From an uncultured bacterium (GTDB lineage Bacteria > Hydrogenedentota > Hydrogenedentia > Hydrogenedentales > SLHB01), in contig CALEZK010000174.1 in assembly GCA_937928585.1 (NCBI GenBank), forward strand, positions 1 to 21,501: a stretch of 21,501 nucleotides of DNA, written 5' to 3'. Below the pieces are notes generated by a model. It did not search any database, was not told the DNA's origin, and saw nothing but the letters and a program-made list of their open reading frames with translations. Both the position numbers and the translations under genes were made by a program. How positions within the stretch are numbered: the first letter of the stretch is position 1; every line of letters begins with the position of its first letter. This document shows positions 1 to 7,019 of the stretch, in pieces.

Positions 1-42
1 TTCTGCCTGTCTCGTGGGCTCGGAGATGTGTATAAGAGACAG
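1..42 (+). other. Illumina Nextera adapter left in the assembly
   Basis: Bases 9-42 match the Nextera Read 2 transposase adapter, beginning GTCTCGTGGGCTCGG and ending in the 19-bp Tn5 mosaic end AGATGTGTATAAGAGACAG at 24-42. Bases 1-8 (TTCTGCCT) match the Nextera i7 index N703 in adapter orientation. This is library-preparation sequence, not a natural Tn5 end. The contig therefore ends here because reads ran into adapter, and biology begins at base 43. The match is from memory of the published adapter sequences. Confidence 0.97.
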
Positions 43-153
43 ATATTCGGTGGCCCCATTGCCGTGGTTTGCGGTCTTGGCGTCGCGTCATGGGTGTTTC
101 TGCGTCATGGGAAACGGCTATTGGCCTCAGCCACGAACACTGTAACGGCGTAG
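43..153 (+). CDS. Possible C-terminal fragment of a membrane protein (partial)
   Basis: Reading from the first base after the adapter, one frame stays open for 36 codons and stops at TAG 151-153. It contains a hydrophobic run, PIAVVCGLGVASWVFL, followed by a basic segment (RHGKRLL) and a short polar tail. This is what the last transmembrane helix and cytoplasmic tail of an inner-membrane protein look like. The fragment is too short to name a family, and an open frame of this length can arise by chance. The 5' part is lost at the contig edge. Nothing else coding is convincing between 154 and the next start at 296. Confidence 0.35.
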   Translation: MFGGPIAVVCGLGVASWVFLRHGKRLLASATNTVTA

Positions 154-282
154 CACGGAGATGTTCGCGAACGTTTAGCTTCACCTTCGCGTTGCGATCG
201 GAAAAATTTGCATACCCAAGTGCGAGTAGTCCTTCTCCTCGGACTCGGAGTACAATGAAGTCGTATTGACTATTCGGAAAGT

Positions 283-287
283 AAGGA
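283..287 (+). promoter_or_regulatory. Ribosome binding site fixing the DUF1501 start
   Basis: AAGGA lies 8 nt before ATG 296. The longer in-frame option, TTG 266, has no comparable Shine-Dalgarno sequence. It would also bury the Tat signal deeper, so ATG 296 is preferred. Confidence 0.6.
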
Positions 288-295
288 CACGTAGT

Positions 296-1726
296 ATGCG
301 TCCAACATCGAGAAATGAAGTTTTGCGCGCGACGACGCGCCGGCAGTTTTTTCGTGACTGCGGCGTGGGCGTGGGCAAGATCGCATTGGCGTCGCTCTTA
401 TGCCGTGGCGCCGTGGCGTCCGCGGCGAATCCGCTTGCGGTACGTCAACCCCACTTCGCGGCGAAGGCCAAGCGCGTCATTTATCTCTTCATGGCGGGCG
501 CGCCGAGCCAACTCGACATGTTCGATTACAAACCGACGCTGGTCAAGTTTGACGGACAGCCGATTCCGCCGGAGATCGTGAAAGATCAGCGTTACGCGTT
601 CATCCAGCGCGATGCCGGTTTGCTTGCCTCCCGTTTCAAGTTCGGACAGCATGGAGAGTCGGGAGCGGAGATCTCCGAGATCATGCCGCACCTCGCAAGC
701 GTTGCGGACGATATCTGCATCATCAAATCGATGCACACGAGCCAGTTCAACCACGCACCCGCGCAGATCATGATGAACACGGGCTCGCCACAGTTGGGCC
801 GTCCCAGCATGGGGTCCTGGGTGGCGTATGGCCTTGGCAGTGAGGCCGATGATCTGCCCGGTTTCGTGGTGCTCAGCACGGGGGAAGGGGTGAGCGGCGG
901 CGTGCATTGCTGGGGCTGCGGGTTCATGCCCACGGTATATCAGGGTGTGCCGTTCCGCAGTTCGGGCGACGCGATTCTAAACGTTGCGAATCCGAAACTT
1001 GTCGACGCGAAGACACAGCGAGACTCACTCGATCTCATCAACGATCTCAATCGGCATTGCCTGAATGAAATTGGCGATCCCGAGATCGAAACGCGCATCA
1101 GCAACTACGAACTCGCCTATCGCATGCAGTCCAGCGCACCGGAACTCATGGACATTTCGAAAGAATCGCCGGATACGCTGGCGATGTATGGCGCGGAGCC
1201 GGGCAAGTCGTCCTTTGCGAACAATTGCCTGTTGGCGCGCCGCATGATCGAGCGCGGCGTGCGATTCGTCAATGTCTACCATGGCGGATGGGACCACCAC
1301 GGCGATGTCGCAGGCGGCGTGCGCGCGCAGTGCGGCGTGACCGATCAGGCATGCGCGGCGCTATTGAAAGACCTCAAACAACGCGGCATGCTCGACGACA
1401 CGCTCGTCATTTGGGGCGGCGAATTCGGGCGCACGCCAATGGTGGAACAGAGCGCGGCGCTTGGGCGCGCGCTGGGTCGCGACCATCATCCCCAGGCGTT
1501 TACGATGTGGCTTGCGGGCGCGGGCGTGAAGACCGGCCAAACGATTGGCGAAACCGATGATCTCGGATTTCACATCGCGAAGCGGCCCATCCACGTGCAC
1601 GATTTGCAGGCGACAATACTTCATCTCCTCGGCATGGAGCACACGGAACTGACCTATCGCTTCAAGGGTCGAGACTTCCGATTGACGGACGTATCCGGAC
1701 ATATCGTGAACGAGATACTCGCGTGA
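296..1726 (+). CDS. DUF1501 family protein with Tat signal
   Basis: This 476-residue protein belongs to the DUF1501 family, whose fold is related to the sulfatase/alkaline phosphatase superfamily. The family is abundant in Planctomycetota, Verrucomicrobiota and relatives, and its biochemical role is not established. The N-terminus has a twin-arginine motif, RRQFFRDCG at residues 15-23, followed by a hydrophobic stretch (KIALASLL), so export by Tat is expected. Family hallmarks seen are [16 protein letters not shown] near residue 64, GGWDHHGD around residues 330-337, and [10 protein letters not shown] at residues 373-382. In many genomes DUF1501 genes follow a DUF1549/DUF1553 cytochrome-like partner. 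That partner is absent here, but the contig edge is only about 250 bp upstream. The methyltransferase gene follows after 37 bp on the same strand. Confidence 0.93.
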   Translation: MRPTSRNEVLRATTRRQFFRDCGVGVGKIALASLLCRGAVASAANPLAVRQPHFAAKAKRVIYLFMAGAPSQLDMFDYKPTLVKFDGQPIPPEIVKDQRYAFIQRDAGLLASRFKFGQHGESGAEISEIMPHLASVADDICIIKSMHTSQFNHAPAQIMMNTGSPQLGRPSMGSWVAYGLGSEADDLPGFVVLSTGEGVSGGVHCWGCGFMPTVYQGVPFRSSGDAILNVANPKLVDAKTQRDSLDLINDLNRHCLNEIGDPEIETRISNYELAYRMQSSAPELMDISKESPDTLAMYGAEPGKSSFANNCLLARRMIERGVRFVNVYHGGWDHHGDVAGGVRAQCGVTDQACAALLKDLKQRGMLDDTLVIWGGEFGRTPMVEQSAALGRALGRDHHPQAFTMWLAGAGVKTGQTIGETDDLGFHIAKRPIHVHDLQATILHLLGMEHTELTYRFKGRDFRLTDVSGHIVNEILA

Positions 1727-1770
1727 TGCCCGTCGAATCGCTTCCGGCATTCGCACCCATTCCATGTTAA
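1726..1770 (+). CDS. Possible 14-codon leader ORF overlapping two genes
   Basis: The ATG at 1726-1728 shares its A with the TGA stop of the DUF1501 gene (TGATG). The frame reads [14 protein letters not shown] and stops at TAA 1768-1770, running across the ATG 1764 start of the methyltransferase gene. The methyltransferase has no clear Shine-Dalgarno sequence of its own. Translational re-initiation through this mini-ORF could therefore couple the two genes. A peptide this short could also be chance, and no conservation can be tested here. Confidence 0.25.
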   Translation: MPVESLPAFAPIPC

Positions 1771-2405
1771 GCGAAGCGATTGCGGCGCCGCTCCGCGCGA
1801 TTCTCGCTTACTGCGATCACGGCCGCGCGCAAGAACACATCGAAGGTTTTTTCTACGACCTCCAGGGATTTACCCTTATGCTGCTTGCGGAGCATGGCCC
1901 GGGTCTCGGCGCGATCGTGGAGATTGGAAGTTTCAAGGGCAAGTCCACCTGCTGGCTCGCAAAAGGCGCGAAGGCAGCGCGGCGCGAGAAGGTTTTCGCG
2001 GTCGATCATTTCACGGGATCGCCCGAGCATCAGAAGGGCATGCCCATCGAAGACAAGGACATTGCCGCCTCCGGCAGCACGTTTGACGTGTTTCAACGAA
2101 ACATTGCGTCCATGGGCGTTTCCGACTATGTCGTGCCCATCATCGCGAGTTCGGTGGAAGCGGTGAAAGCGTGGGAGAAGCCGGTCCGTCTGCTCTTCAT
2201 CGATGCAGACCATTCCTACGAAGCATCAAAACTCGATTTCGATCTGTGGGCGCCATTCGTCATACCCGGCGGCCTCATCGCGTTGCATGACGTTGGTGAG
2301 TGGCCGGGGGTGACCGAGTTTTACGAAAACGAAGTGAAGCCGAATGCGTCATACCGGGAACTGATCAATGTCATGGGAATGGTTGTTGTGGAGAAGGTTA
2401 AGTGA
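1764..2405 (+). CDS. Class I SAM-dependent methyltransferase (Methyltransf_24-like)
   Basis: This 213-residue protein has a Rossmann-fold methyltransferase pattern. Motif I is VEIGSFKGKST at residues 52-62, the glycine-rich loop that would bind S-adenosylmethionine. An acidic strand end, VFAVDHF, follows at about residue 80. LLFIDADHSY at residues 143-152 and the IPGGLIALHDV strand after it are typical of the class that includes cephalosporin hydroxylase-like and Methyltransf_24 proteins. The substrate is unknown. These proteins often modify small molecules or sugars and sit in glycan or secondary-metabolite loci, but nothing here proves that. ATG 1764 is the only ATG/GTG/TTG start before motif I with a sensible length, although it lacks a good ribosome binding site. 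Confidence 0.88.
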   Translation: MLSEAIAAPLRAILAYCDHGRAQEHIEGFFYDLQGFTLMLLAEHGPGLGAIVEIGSFKGKSTCWLAKGAKAARREKVFAVDHFTGSPEHQKGMPIEDKDIAASGSTFDVFQRNIASMGVSDYVVPIIASSVEAVKAWEKPVRLLFIDADHSYEASKLDFDLWAPFVIPGGLIALHDVGEWPGVTEFYENEVKPNASYRELINVMGMVVVEKVK

Positions 2406-2437
2406 GGGTGAAGGCCCTTGAAAGTCTCAAGGCGCTT

Positions 2438-2460
2438 AAGATTACGATGAAGATTACGAT
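2438..2460 (+). repeat. Two-copy 12-bp tandem repeat
   Basis: AAGATTACGAT occurs at 2438-2448 and again at 2450-2460, giving a 12-bp period in the 88-bp gap between the methyltransferase and DUF72 genes. Simple GATTACGA-type intergenic repeats are plausible slippage products. No function is evident. Confidence 0.7.
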
Positions 2461-2493
2461 TACAAGGCGTCATGATAGGGAGAAAGCCGAGTC

Positions 2494-3348
2494 ATGATTC
2501 GGGTTGGGCCGGCTGGGTGGGCCTACGACGATTGGAAGGGCATTGTGTATCCCCCCGGCATGCCGAAGTCGCTGCATCCTCTCGAATTCCTCTCCCAGTA
2601 TTTCGACACCGTCGAGGTGAACTCCTCCTTCTATCGTCCGCCGAACGCTACGCATGCCGCGACGTGGGTACGGAAGGTAGCCGCGAACACGCAGTTCATG
2701 TTTACGTTCAAACTGTGGGAGCGCTTCACGCACCAGCGCGAATCCTGGGCAACCGCGCAAGAGATTCAACAGTACTGCGACGGCATTGCGCCCGTGGTGG
2801 ACGCGAAGAAACTCGGCGCGGTGCTCGTGCAGTTCCCGTGGAGTTTCAAGCGAACGCCGGAGAATCGACAGTGGCTCGCGCGCGTGCTGGAGGCATTCGC
2901 GGCGTATCCTCTGGCGCTGGAGATTCGTCACGAATCGTGGAACATACCGGAGGTGTTCGAGCAACTTGCGCAACGCCGCGTGGCGTTCTGCAATATCGAT
3001 CAGCCGCTGTTTCGCGATTCCCTCGGCGCTACCGATCGCGTGACCGCCCGCGTGGGGTATGTGCGTCTGCATGGTCGAAACGCGGCGGACTGGTTTCGCG
3101 CGGATGCCACGCGCGACGAGCGCTACAACTATCTGTACAGCAAGGGCGAGCTGGCCGCATGGCTGAACGTCATTGAGCGCATGCGAAAACTTGCGGATGA
3201 CGTCTACGTCGTAACCAACAATCACTATGCAGGGCAGGCGATTGTGAATGCGCTGGAACTGCTTCATGAATTGGGTAAACCCGTGGGGGCGATACCCGAA
3301 AGCTTGTTGGACGCGTATCCGCGTCTGCGAGAACTGCAGCAGACTTGA
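2494..3348 (+). CDS. DUF72 domain protein (YecE-like)
   Basis: This 284-residue protein is the normal length for the DUF72/YecE family, a TIM-barrel fold of unknown biochemical role. The start IRVGPAGWAYDDWKG and the following block DTVEVNSSFYRPP at about residue 41 are family signatures. Also typical are the EIRHESW strand near residue 144, the GYVRLHGRNA block near residue 186, and the late DVYVVTNNHYAGQA segment. ATG 2494 has AGGGAG at 2477-2482, 11 nt upstream, a rather long spacing. No signal peptide is visible, so it should be cytoplasmic. The penicillin-acylase gene downstream has its own promoter beginning 6 bp after this stop, so the two need not be co-transcribed. Confidence 0.93.
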   Translation: MIRVGPAGWAYDDWKGIVYPPGMPKSLHPLEFLSQYFDTVEVNSSFYRPPNATHAATWVRKVAANTQFMFTFKLWERFTHQRESWATAQEIQQYCDGIAPVVDAKKLGAVLVQFPWSFKRTPENRQWLARVLEAFAAYPLALEIRHESWNIPEVFEQLAQRRVAFCNIDQPLFRDSLGATDRVTARVGYVRLHGRNAADWFRADATRDERYNYLYSKGELAAWLNVIERMRKLADDVYVVTNNHYAGQAIVNALELLHELGKPVGAIPESLLDAYPRLRELQQT

Positions 3349-3354
3349 GCAGTA

Positions 3355-3383
3355 TTGACCGCCCTGCACCGTGTCCCTACAAT
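3355..3383 (+). promoter_or_regulatory. Sigma70-type promoter of the penicillin-acylase gene
   Basis: TTGACC (3355-3360) and TACAAT (3378-3383) are each one mismatch from consensus and are separated by 17 bp. Transcription should begin near 3390, after the stop of the DUF72 gene at 3348 and before the acylase start. The GTG at 3371 lies between the two boxes, so it would be outside the transcript. Confidence 0.65.
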
Positions 3384-3434
3384 GCCGGGGCTCAGGCTGG
3401 GCCGCGCGCGCACCCACTCACTCACATGCGCCGC

Positions 3435-3441
3435 AAGGGGG
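3435..3441 (+). promoter_or_regulatory. Shine-Dalgarno-like AAGGGGG ahead of a CTG codon
   Basis: AAGGGGG ends 4 nt before CTG 3446, the only in-frame initiation candidate between the predicted transcription start and the signal anchor. The spacing is short but workable. The same G5 tract is a plausible site of a one-base sequencing or real deletion. Confidence 0.4.
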
Positions 3442-3445
3442 CGCT

Positions 3446-5926
3446 CTGAAAAAGCTCATCAAGTATCTTCGGTATTGCGTTGTGTTGTGTGTGTTGCTGG
3501 CCGTCGTGATCGGCGCAATGCTGGTGTATCTGGCCTACTCGCGGCAGCCCGAACTGAACGGCACTATCGCGCATGCATCGCTGCGCGCTCCGGTGCAACT
3601 CGTCCGCGATACCTGGGGTGTGCCTCACATTACCGCTGAGAACGAAACCGATGCCTACTTCGCGCTTGGCTATGCGCAAGCCCAGGATCGACTCTTTCAG
3701 ATGGAACTGGCGCGTCGATTGGCGCAGGGGACGTTGTCGGAGATCCTCGGTCCGAAGCTGGTCAAGGTAGATTCGATCGTGCGCGCGTTTCGGCTGCGCA
3801 AGAAGTCTGAAGCGAACTACGCGAATATGGAGAAGACTTTTCCCGAGTTGAAAGCGGTATGCGATGCGTATGTCGCCGGAATCAACCATCGATTGGAGCG
3901 GGAGGCGCTTCCCTTTGAATTCGCGGTGCTGGCGATTCCTGCGCGTCCCTTTACGCCGGTGGATTGTTTGTCCATTGGCGCACTCTTGCCGATAACTTTC
4001 TCCGATGGACTCCGCGGCGATTCCCTCTCTACCATGCTCAAGGCAAAACATCCGACGCTAGATATTGACGCACTCTTTCCCGGGTACGGCAACGAAACTC
4101 CGGTTACGGTGATGGAATCATTGGAAGAAGCGCAGGGCCTGCTTGCCGCGGCAAACGATGCCGCAACGGCAGCGCAAACGCATGCGCCACGCGATGTCCA
4201 GGGATTGCAGGCGCTGCTTGCCTGCCTTCAACCCATCTCCGACCTTTTCGGGCCGGCGTTGGGGAGCAACTCTTGGGTGATTGCGCCCGAGCGAACAAAA
4301 AGCGGCAAACCCATACTTGCGAACGATCCGCATATCGGTTTCACCAATCCCAGCGTGTGGTACGAAGCGCATCTGAAGTTTGCCGCGTTCGAGAGTTATG
4401 GGTTTCACCTGCCGCTTATTCCGTTTCCACTGATCGCCCACAACGAACATCACGCGTGGTCCTTGACCATGTTTGCGAACGATGACGTGGATCTGTTTCT
4501 CGAAACGTTTGATAAAGAGAATCCCAACCGCGTGAAGTACAAAGGCGAATGGGTGGACGTCACCGTCGAGCGCGAGACCATTCCCGTGCGCTTCGGCGAT
4601 CCGGTGGAAATTGACGTGCGCCTCACGCCGCACGGGCCTGTCATCACCGATTTTCTAAGGGCGGTCGTTGGGTATGAGGGGCCGGACGTTTCGCTCTCGT
4701 GGGTGTGGCAGCACGTCGAATACACGGACATGGGCGCGTTCTACAAGATGGGGCATGCGGCGGACTACGATGCATTCGCCGCGGCCATGCCGCTCATCAC
4801 GTCGCCGGGCCTGAACGTATCGTATGCGGACTCCGCGGGCAACATCGCGTGGTGGGCGGCGGGAACGCTTCCCGTGCGTCCGCCGCATGTGAACCCCAAG
4901 CAATTGCTCGACGGTGGAAGCGGCAAGGACGAAGTACTCGGATATGTGCCGTTCGCATTGAACCCGCACCTGAAGAATCCAGCTTCCGGATACATCGTTA
5001 CCGCGAATAATATGTCGACCGTCAAGCCGGTGGGTGACTTGCCGCAGCTACAGGGTTACTGGCAGCCCACGGATCGGGCGGGTCGTATCGAAGAACTGAT
5101 TGAACCGCGCAGCGACTGGACCATAGACGATCTAAGGGCAGTGCAGTTCGATGATACCGGTCGCGCAACCCCGCAGGTCGTGAGCGCAATCACCGGGGCG
5201 TTGGCCAAGGCATCGACATCGATAGGAGATCGTGAGCAAGAGGCGTTGGAGTTACTCTCGGCCTGGGATTTTCGCCACGACGCCGATTCGCAGGGCGCAG
5301 CGGTGTATCAGGTGCTCACCGATTTCATTCTCACGAACGCGCTTCGCGACGAGATGGGCCCGGGCCTGTTCAAGACCTACGGCACACTCGCGGATCACTG
5401 GAATTTCTTCAAACGATTTATCGGGGATGATGCATCGCGTTTCTGGGACGACGTGTCTACCTCCAATTCTGAAACGCGCGAACAGATCATCGCCCGGTCG
5501 CTGACGGATACCGTCACGCATTTGGACGCGAAACTCGGCCGCGATACCGCGGCATGGAAATGGGGCGCGCTGCATACCATGGAGTTCAAGCATCCATTTG
5601 GGTATTTGCCGGGTCTGGGCGGCATTTTCAACGTGGGACCGTTCCCCGCCAGCGGCGGCGCGCAATTGGTGAACAACATGCTGTATCACCTGGGCGCGCA
5701 GAATTTCAGCGTTATCGCGGGGCCCAGCACGCGCCGGCTAATCGATTTTGCGGAACCAACGAACGCGCTCGTCATATTGCCGACAGGCAATTCGGGCAAC
5801 TTCATGAGCCCGAATTATGGAGACCAGGCGCCGCTCTTCATGCGCGGAGAATATCGTACCGCGTGGCTCACGCCGGAGCAGATCAAGCAGCATCAGAGCA
5901 GCGCGTTGACCTTTAAGCCCAATTAG
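3446..5926 (+). CDS. Penicillin acylase family Ntn hydrolase (start uncertain)
   Basis: The protein is about 826 residues and belongs to the penicillin amidase/acylase S45 family, which cleaves amide bonds of acylated substrates such as beta-lactams, acyl-homoserine lactones or cyclic lipopeptides. The substrate cannot be read here. The N-terminus is basic (LKKLIKYLRY) followed by a hydrophobic helix, giving a signal peptide or membrane anchor. DTWGVPHITAE, near residue 52, is the family's early motif. The autocatalytic site is ALG/SNSW: the nucleophile Ser is codon 4265-4267 (residue 274 from CTG). ANDPHIGFTNPSVWYE follows, and NNMSTVKPVG with GYWQPTDRAGRIEELI are typical late blocks. GTG 3371 would be upstream of the predicted transcription start. 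CTG 3446 is therefore preferred, with the alternative that ATG 3426 starts a gene with a one-base shift. CTG starts are rare, so this boundary is tentative even though the family call is firm. Confidence 0.88.
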   Translation: MKKLIKYLRYCVVLCVLLAVVIGAMLVYLAYSRQPELNGTIAHASLRAPVQLVRDTWGVPHITAENETDAYFALGYAQAQDRLFQMELARRLAQGTLSEILGPKLVKVDSIVRAFRLRKKSEANYANMEKTFPELKAVCDAYVAGINHRLEREALPFEFAVLAIPARPFTPVDCLSIGALLPITFSDGLRGDSLSTMLKAKHPTLDIDALFPGYGNETPVTVMESLEEAQGLLAAANDAATAAQTHAPRDVQGLQALLACLQPISDLFGPALGSNSWVIAPERTKSGKPILANDPHIGFTNPSVWYEAHLKFAAFESYGFHLPLIPFPLIAHNEHHAWSLTMFANDDVDLFLETFDKENPNRVKYKGEWVDVTVERETIPVRFGDPVEIDVRLTPHGPVITDFLRAVVGYEGPDVSLSWVWQHVEYTDMGAFYKMGHAADYDAFAAAMPLITSPGLNVSYADSAGNIAWWAAGTLPVRPPHVNPKQLLDGGSGKDEVLGYVPFALNPHLKNPASGYIVTANNMSTVKPVGDLPQLQGYWQPTDRAGRIEELIEPRSDWTIDDLRAVQFDDTGRATPQVVSAITGALAKASTSIGDREQEALELLSAWDFRHDADSQGAAVYQVLTDFILTNALRDEMGPGLFKTYGTLADHWNFFKRFIGDDASRFWDDVSTSNSETREQIIARSLTDTVTHLDAKLGRDTAAWKWGALHTMEFKHPFGYLPGLGGIFNVGPFPASGGAQLVNNMLYHLGAQNFSVIAGPSTRRLIDFAEPTNALVILPTGNSGNFMSPNYGDQAPLFMRGEYRTAWLTPEQIKQHQSSALTFKPN

Positions 5927-6007
5927 TCAGTACGCCTTGCTCCGAACGCGCAAGATCCGGATTTTGTTATACGTTTGCCGCGTGCGCTCCTGCATGTGCT
6001 GCCGCGA

Positions 6008-6589
6008 CTACTTCGCCAAGGTGAATTTCATATAGTCGATGTCGCCGATGCCGCCGGAATCGCCATTGGTGTCCATGACCATTTTCAGGACCCGCTCGCC
6101 CGCCTTCAGGTTGACGTTGTCCGCGCGAATCATTTCCAGTTTGGTCCATGCGCCGGTGTCGGGAATCTGGAGCGGACCGCTCACGTCCTTGCCATCGACC
6201 TCGAGGTGAAAGATGCCGCCTTTCTTCTGAGAGGCAACCGGAAATTCGACGCTGTATGTGCCAGACTTTTCGATCTTCACGGTATAGGCAACCCACTCGC
6301 CCGCGCGGATCCATCCGATGCCGAAGCCGTTCGATGCATCGGGGCGCTGCTCGATATCCACTTGCGTGACGCCGCGATAATCCGCGCCGTGATTCACTTC
6401 ATCCACATCGTAATAGGCTTCGCCCGGCTTTCCCTCGTTGTAATGCTCCGCTTCGATCAAACCAGGAATGGCCTGGGGTTTCCCGCCGTACGGCGTGCCA
6501 TGCGCGGATGGTGACGCGCTGGACCCGCACGTGATGCAACCGGACAGTGTCAGTAACAGCGAAAGGGCGGTGGCAACGGATCGAAACAT
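6008..6589 (-). CDS. CBM6-like carbohydrate-binding lipoprotein
   Basis: This 193-residue protein has a lipoprotein signal, MFRSVATALSLLLTLSGC, with an LSGC lipobox at residues 15-18, so a lipidated Cys anchored in a membrane is expected. The rest resembles a carbohydrate-binding module family 6 domain. IPGLIEAEHYN opens it, YYDVDEVNHGADYRG and VDIEQRPDASNGFGIGWIRAGEWVAYTV form the core, and GIGDIDYMKFTLAK closes it. The EAE, the W-x-x-x-GEW-x-x-Y pattern and the final DIDYMKF strand are CBM6 hallmarks. It has no catalytic domain. A role in glycan capture at the cell surface is inferred. It is convergent with the acylase gene, with 81 bp between the two stops. Confidence 0.88.
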   Translation of the reverse strand: MFRSVATALSLLLTLSGCITCGSSASPSAHGTPYGGKPQAIPGLIEAEHYNEGKPGEAYYDVDEVNHGADYRGVTQVDIEQRPDASNGFGIGWIRAGEWVAYTVKIEKSGTYSVEFPVASQKKGGIFHLEVDGKDVSGPLQIPDTGAWTKLEMIRADNVNLKAGERVLKMVMDTNGDSGGIGDIDYMKFTLAK

Positions 6590-6597
6590 GAGATAGA

Positions 6598-6603
6598 CCT
6601 CCT
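6598..6603 (-). promoter_or_regulatory. Strong Shine-Dalgarno deciding the CBM6 lipoprotein start
   Basis: On the minus strand a perfect AGGAGG lies 8 nt before ATG 6589. This overrides the longer in-frame ATG at 6613, which would lie upstream of the site and would put eight extra residues ahead of the signal peptide. Confidence 0.85.
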
Positions 6604-6692
6604 GAAATAACAACGATGCAAATTATTGGGGGAGTATTGGTCGGGATTCTACTCGAAATTCGCCAGCAGGTACAGGTTTGGCGGGCTAGTCC

Positions 6693-6755
6693 GCATTTCT
6701 CACCGCATCAAACTTTCATGGTTCAGTTTGATGAACATCAAGCGGTGAGAAATGC
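6693..6755. repeat. Imperfect palindrome with perfect 14-bp arms
   Basis: GCATTTCTCACCGC at 6693-6706 is exactly inverted as GCGGTGAGAAATGC at 6742-6755. Inside it, ATCAAAC (6707-6713) pairs with GTTTGAT (6726-6732), leaving a 12-nt loop. A 9-nt bulge, GAACATCAA, lies on the 3' side. Competing small hairpins are possible within the bulge side: TTGAT-GAAC-ATCAA, and GTTCA with TGAAC. There is no U-tract after it, so it is not a classical terminator. It could be a fossil transposon end, a MITE-like element or a folded RNA. Confidence 0.85.
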
Positions 6756-6786
6756 TTACGAGAAAACCCAGAGGTTCACTGGTGAG

Positions 6787-6892
6787 GATTTTTCACACGC
6801 ACAATGTGTAGTTAGGAACTACTCATTGAGCCCTCATAAACTGCTGTCTTCTCTTTGGTTATCGGATTCATGGTATGTGCGTGTGCAAAATC
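6787..6892. repeat. Separated 17-bp inverted repeats (16/17)
   Basis: GATTTTTCACACGCACA at 6787-6803 and TGTGCGTGTGCAAAATC at 6876-6892 are inverted copies with one mismatch, separated by 72 bp. A smaller perfect hairpin, GTAGTT-agg-AACTAC, lies between them at 6808-6822. The whole block sits between the 14-bp palindrome and hisS. Confidence 0.75.
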
Positions 6893-7019
6893 TGGACTAG
6901 AGCAACCGAAGCCGAATATGCGACACTATACGGCCCCAACGAGTTGCAAGGCCGTGCTGCGCCCGGTGCGCATGCGCGGACCTTTAGCGGGGCATCACGA
7001 GCGACAGGTCAGGAGCGTT

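Larger units (their letters stand above)
6604..7010. other. Long AT-richer intergenic region, no convincing gene
   Basis: About 400 bp between the CBM6 ribosome site and that of hisS is visibly richer in A and T than its coding neighbours. It holds an imperfect 63-bp palindrome (6693-6755), a short hairpin (6808-6822) and a pair of 17-bp inverted copies (6787-6803 and 6876-6892). A 94-codon open frame crosses it on the plus strand, but it shows no domain, no ribosome site and no compositional support. The hisS promoter must lie here, but I cannot place it with confidence. The region may be a decayed mobile element or a regulatory block. Confidence 0.6.

Noticed and set aside
24..42. Tn5 mosaic end suggesting a natural transposon
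   Set aside because: It is the end of the Nextera adapter, preceded by an index. No transposase or second end is present.
5927..6007. Terminator in the acylase/CBM6 convergent gap
   Set aside because: Only an 8-bp ATCCGGAT palindrome with a short T-run is present, and it has no loop-forming stem of useful length.
6616..6900. 94-codon plus-strand open frame in the hisS upstream region
   Set aside because: No ribosome site, no recognisable domain and mixed composition. It runs straight through both inverted repeat structures, so it is probably chance.
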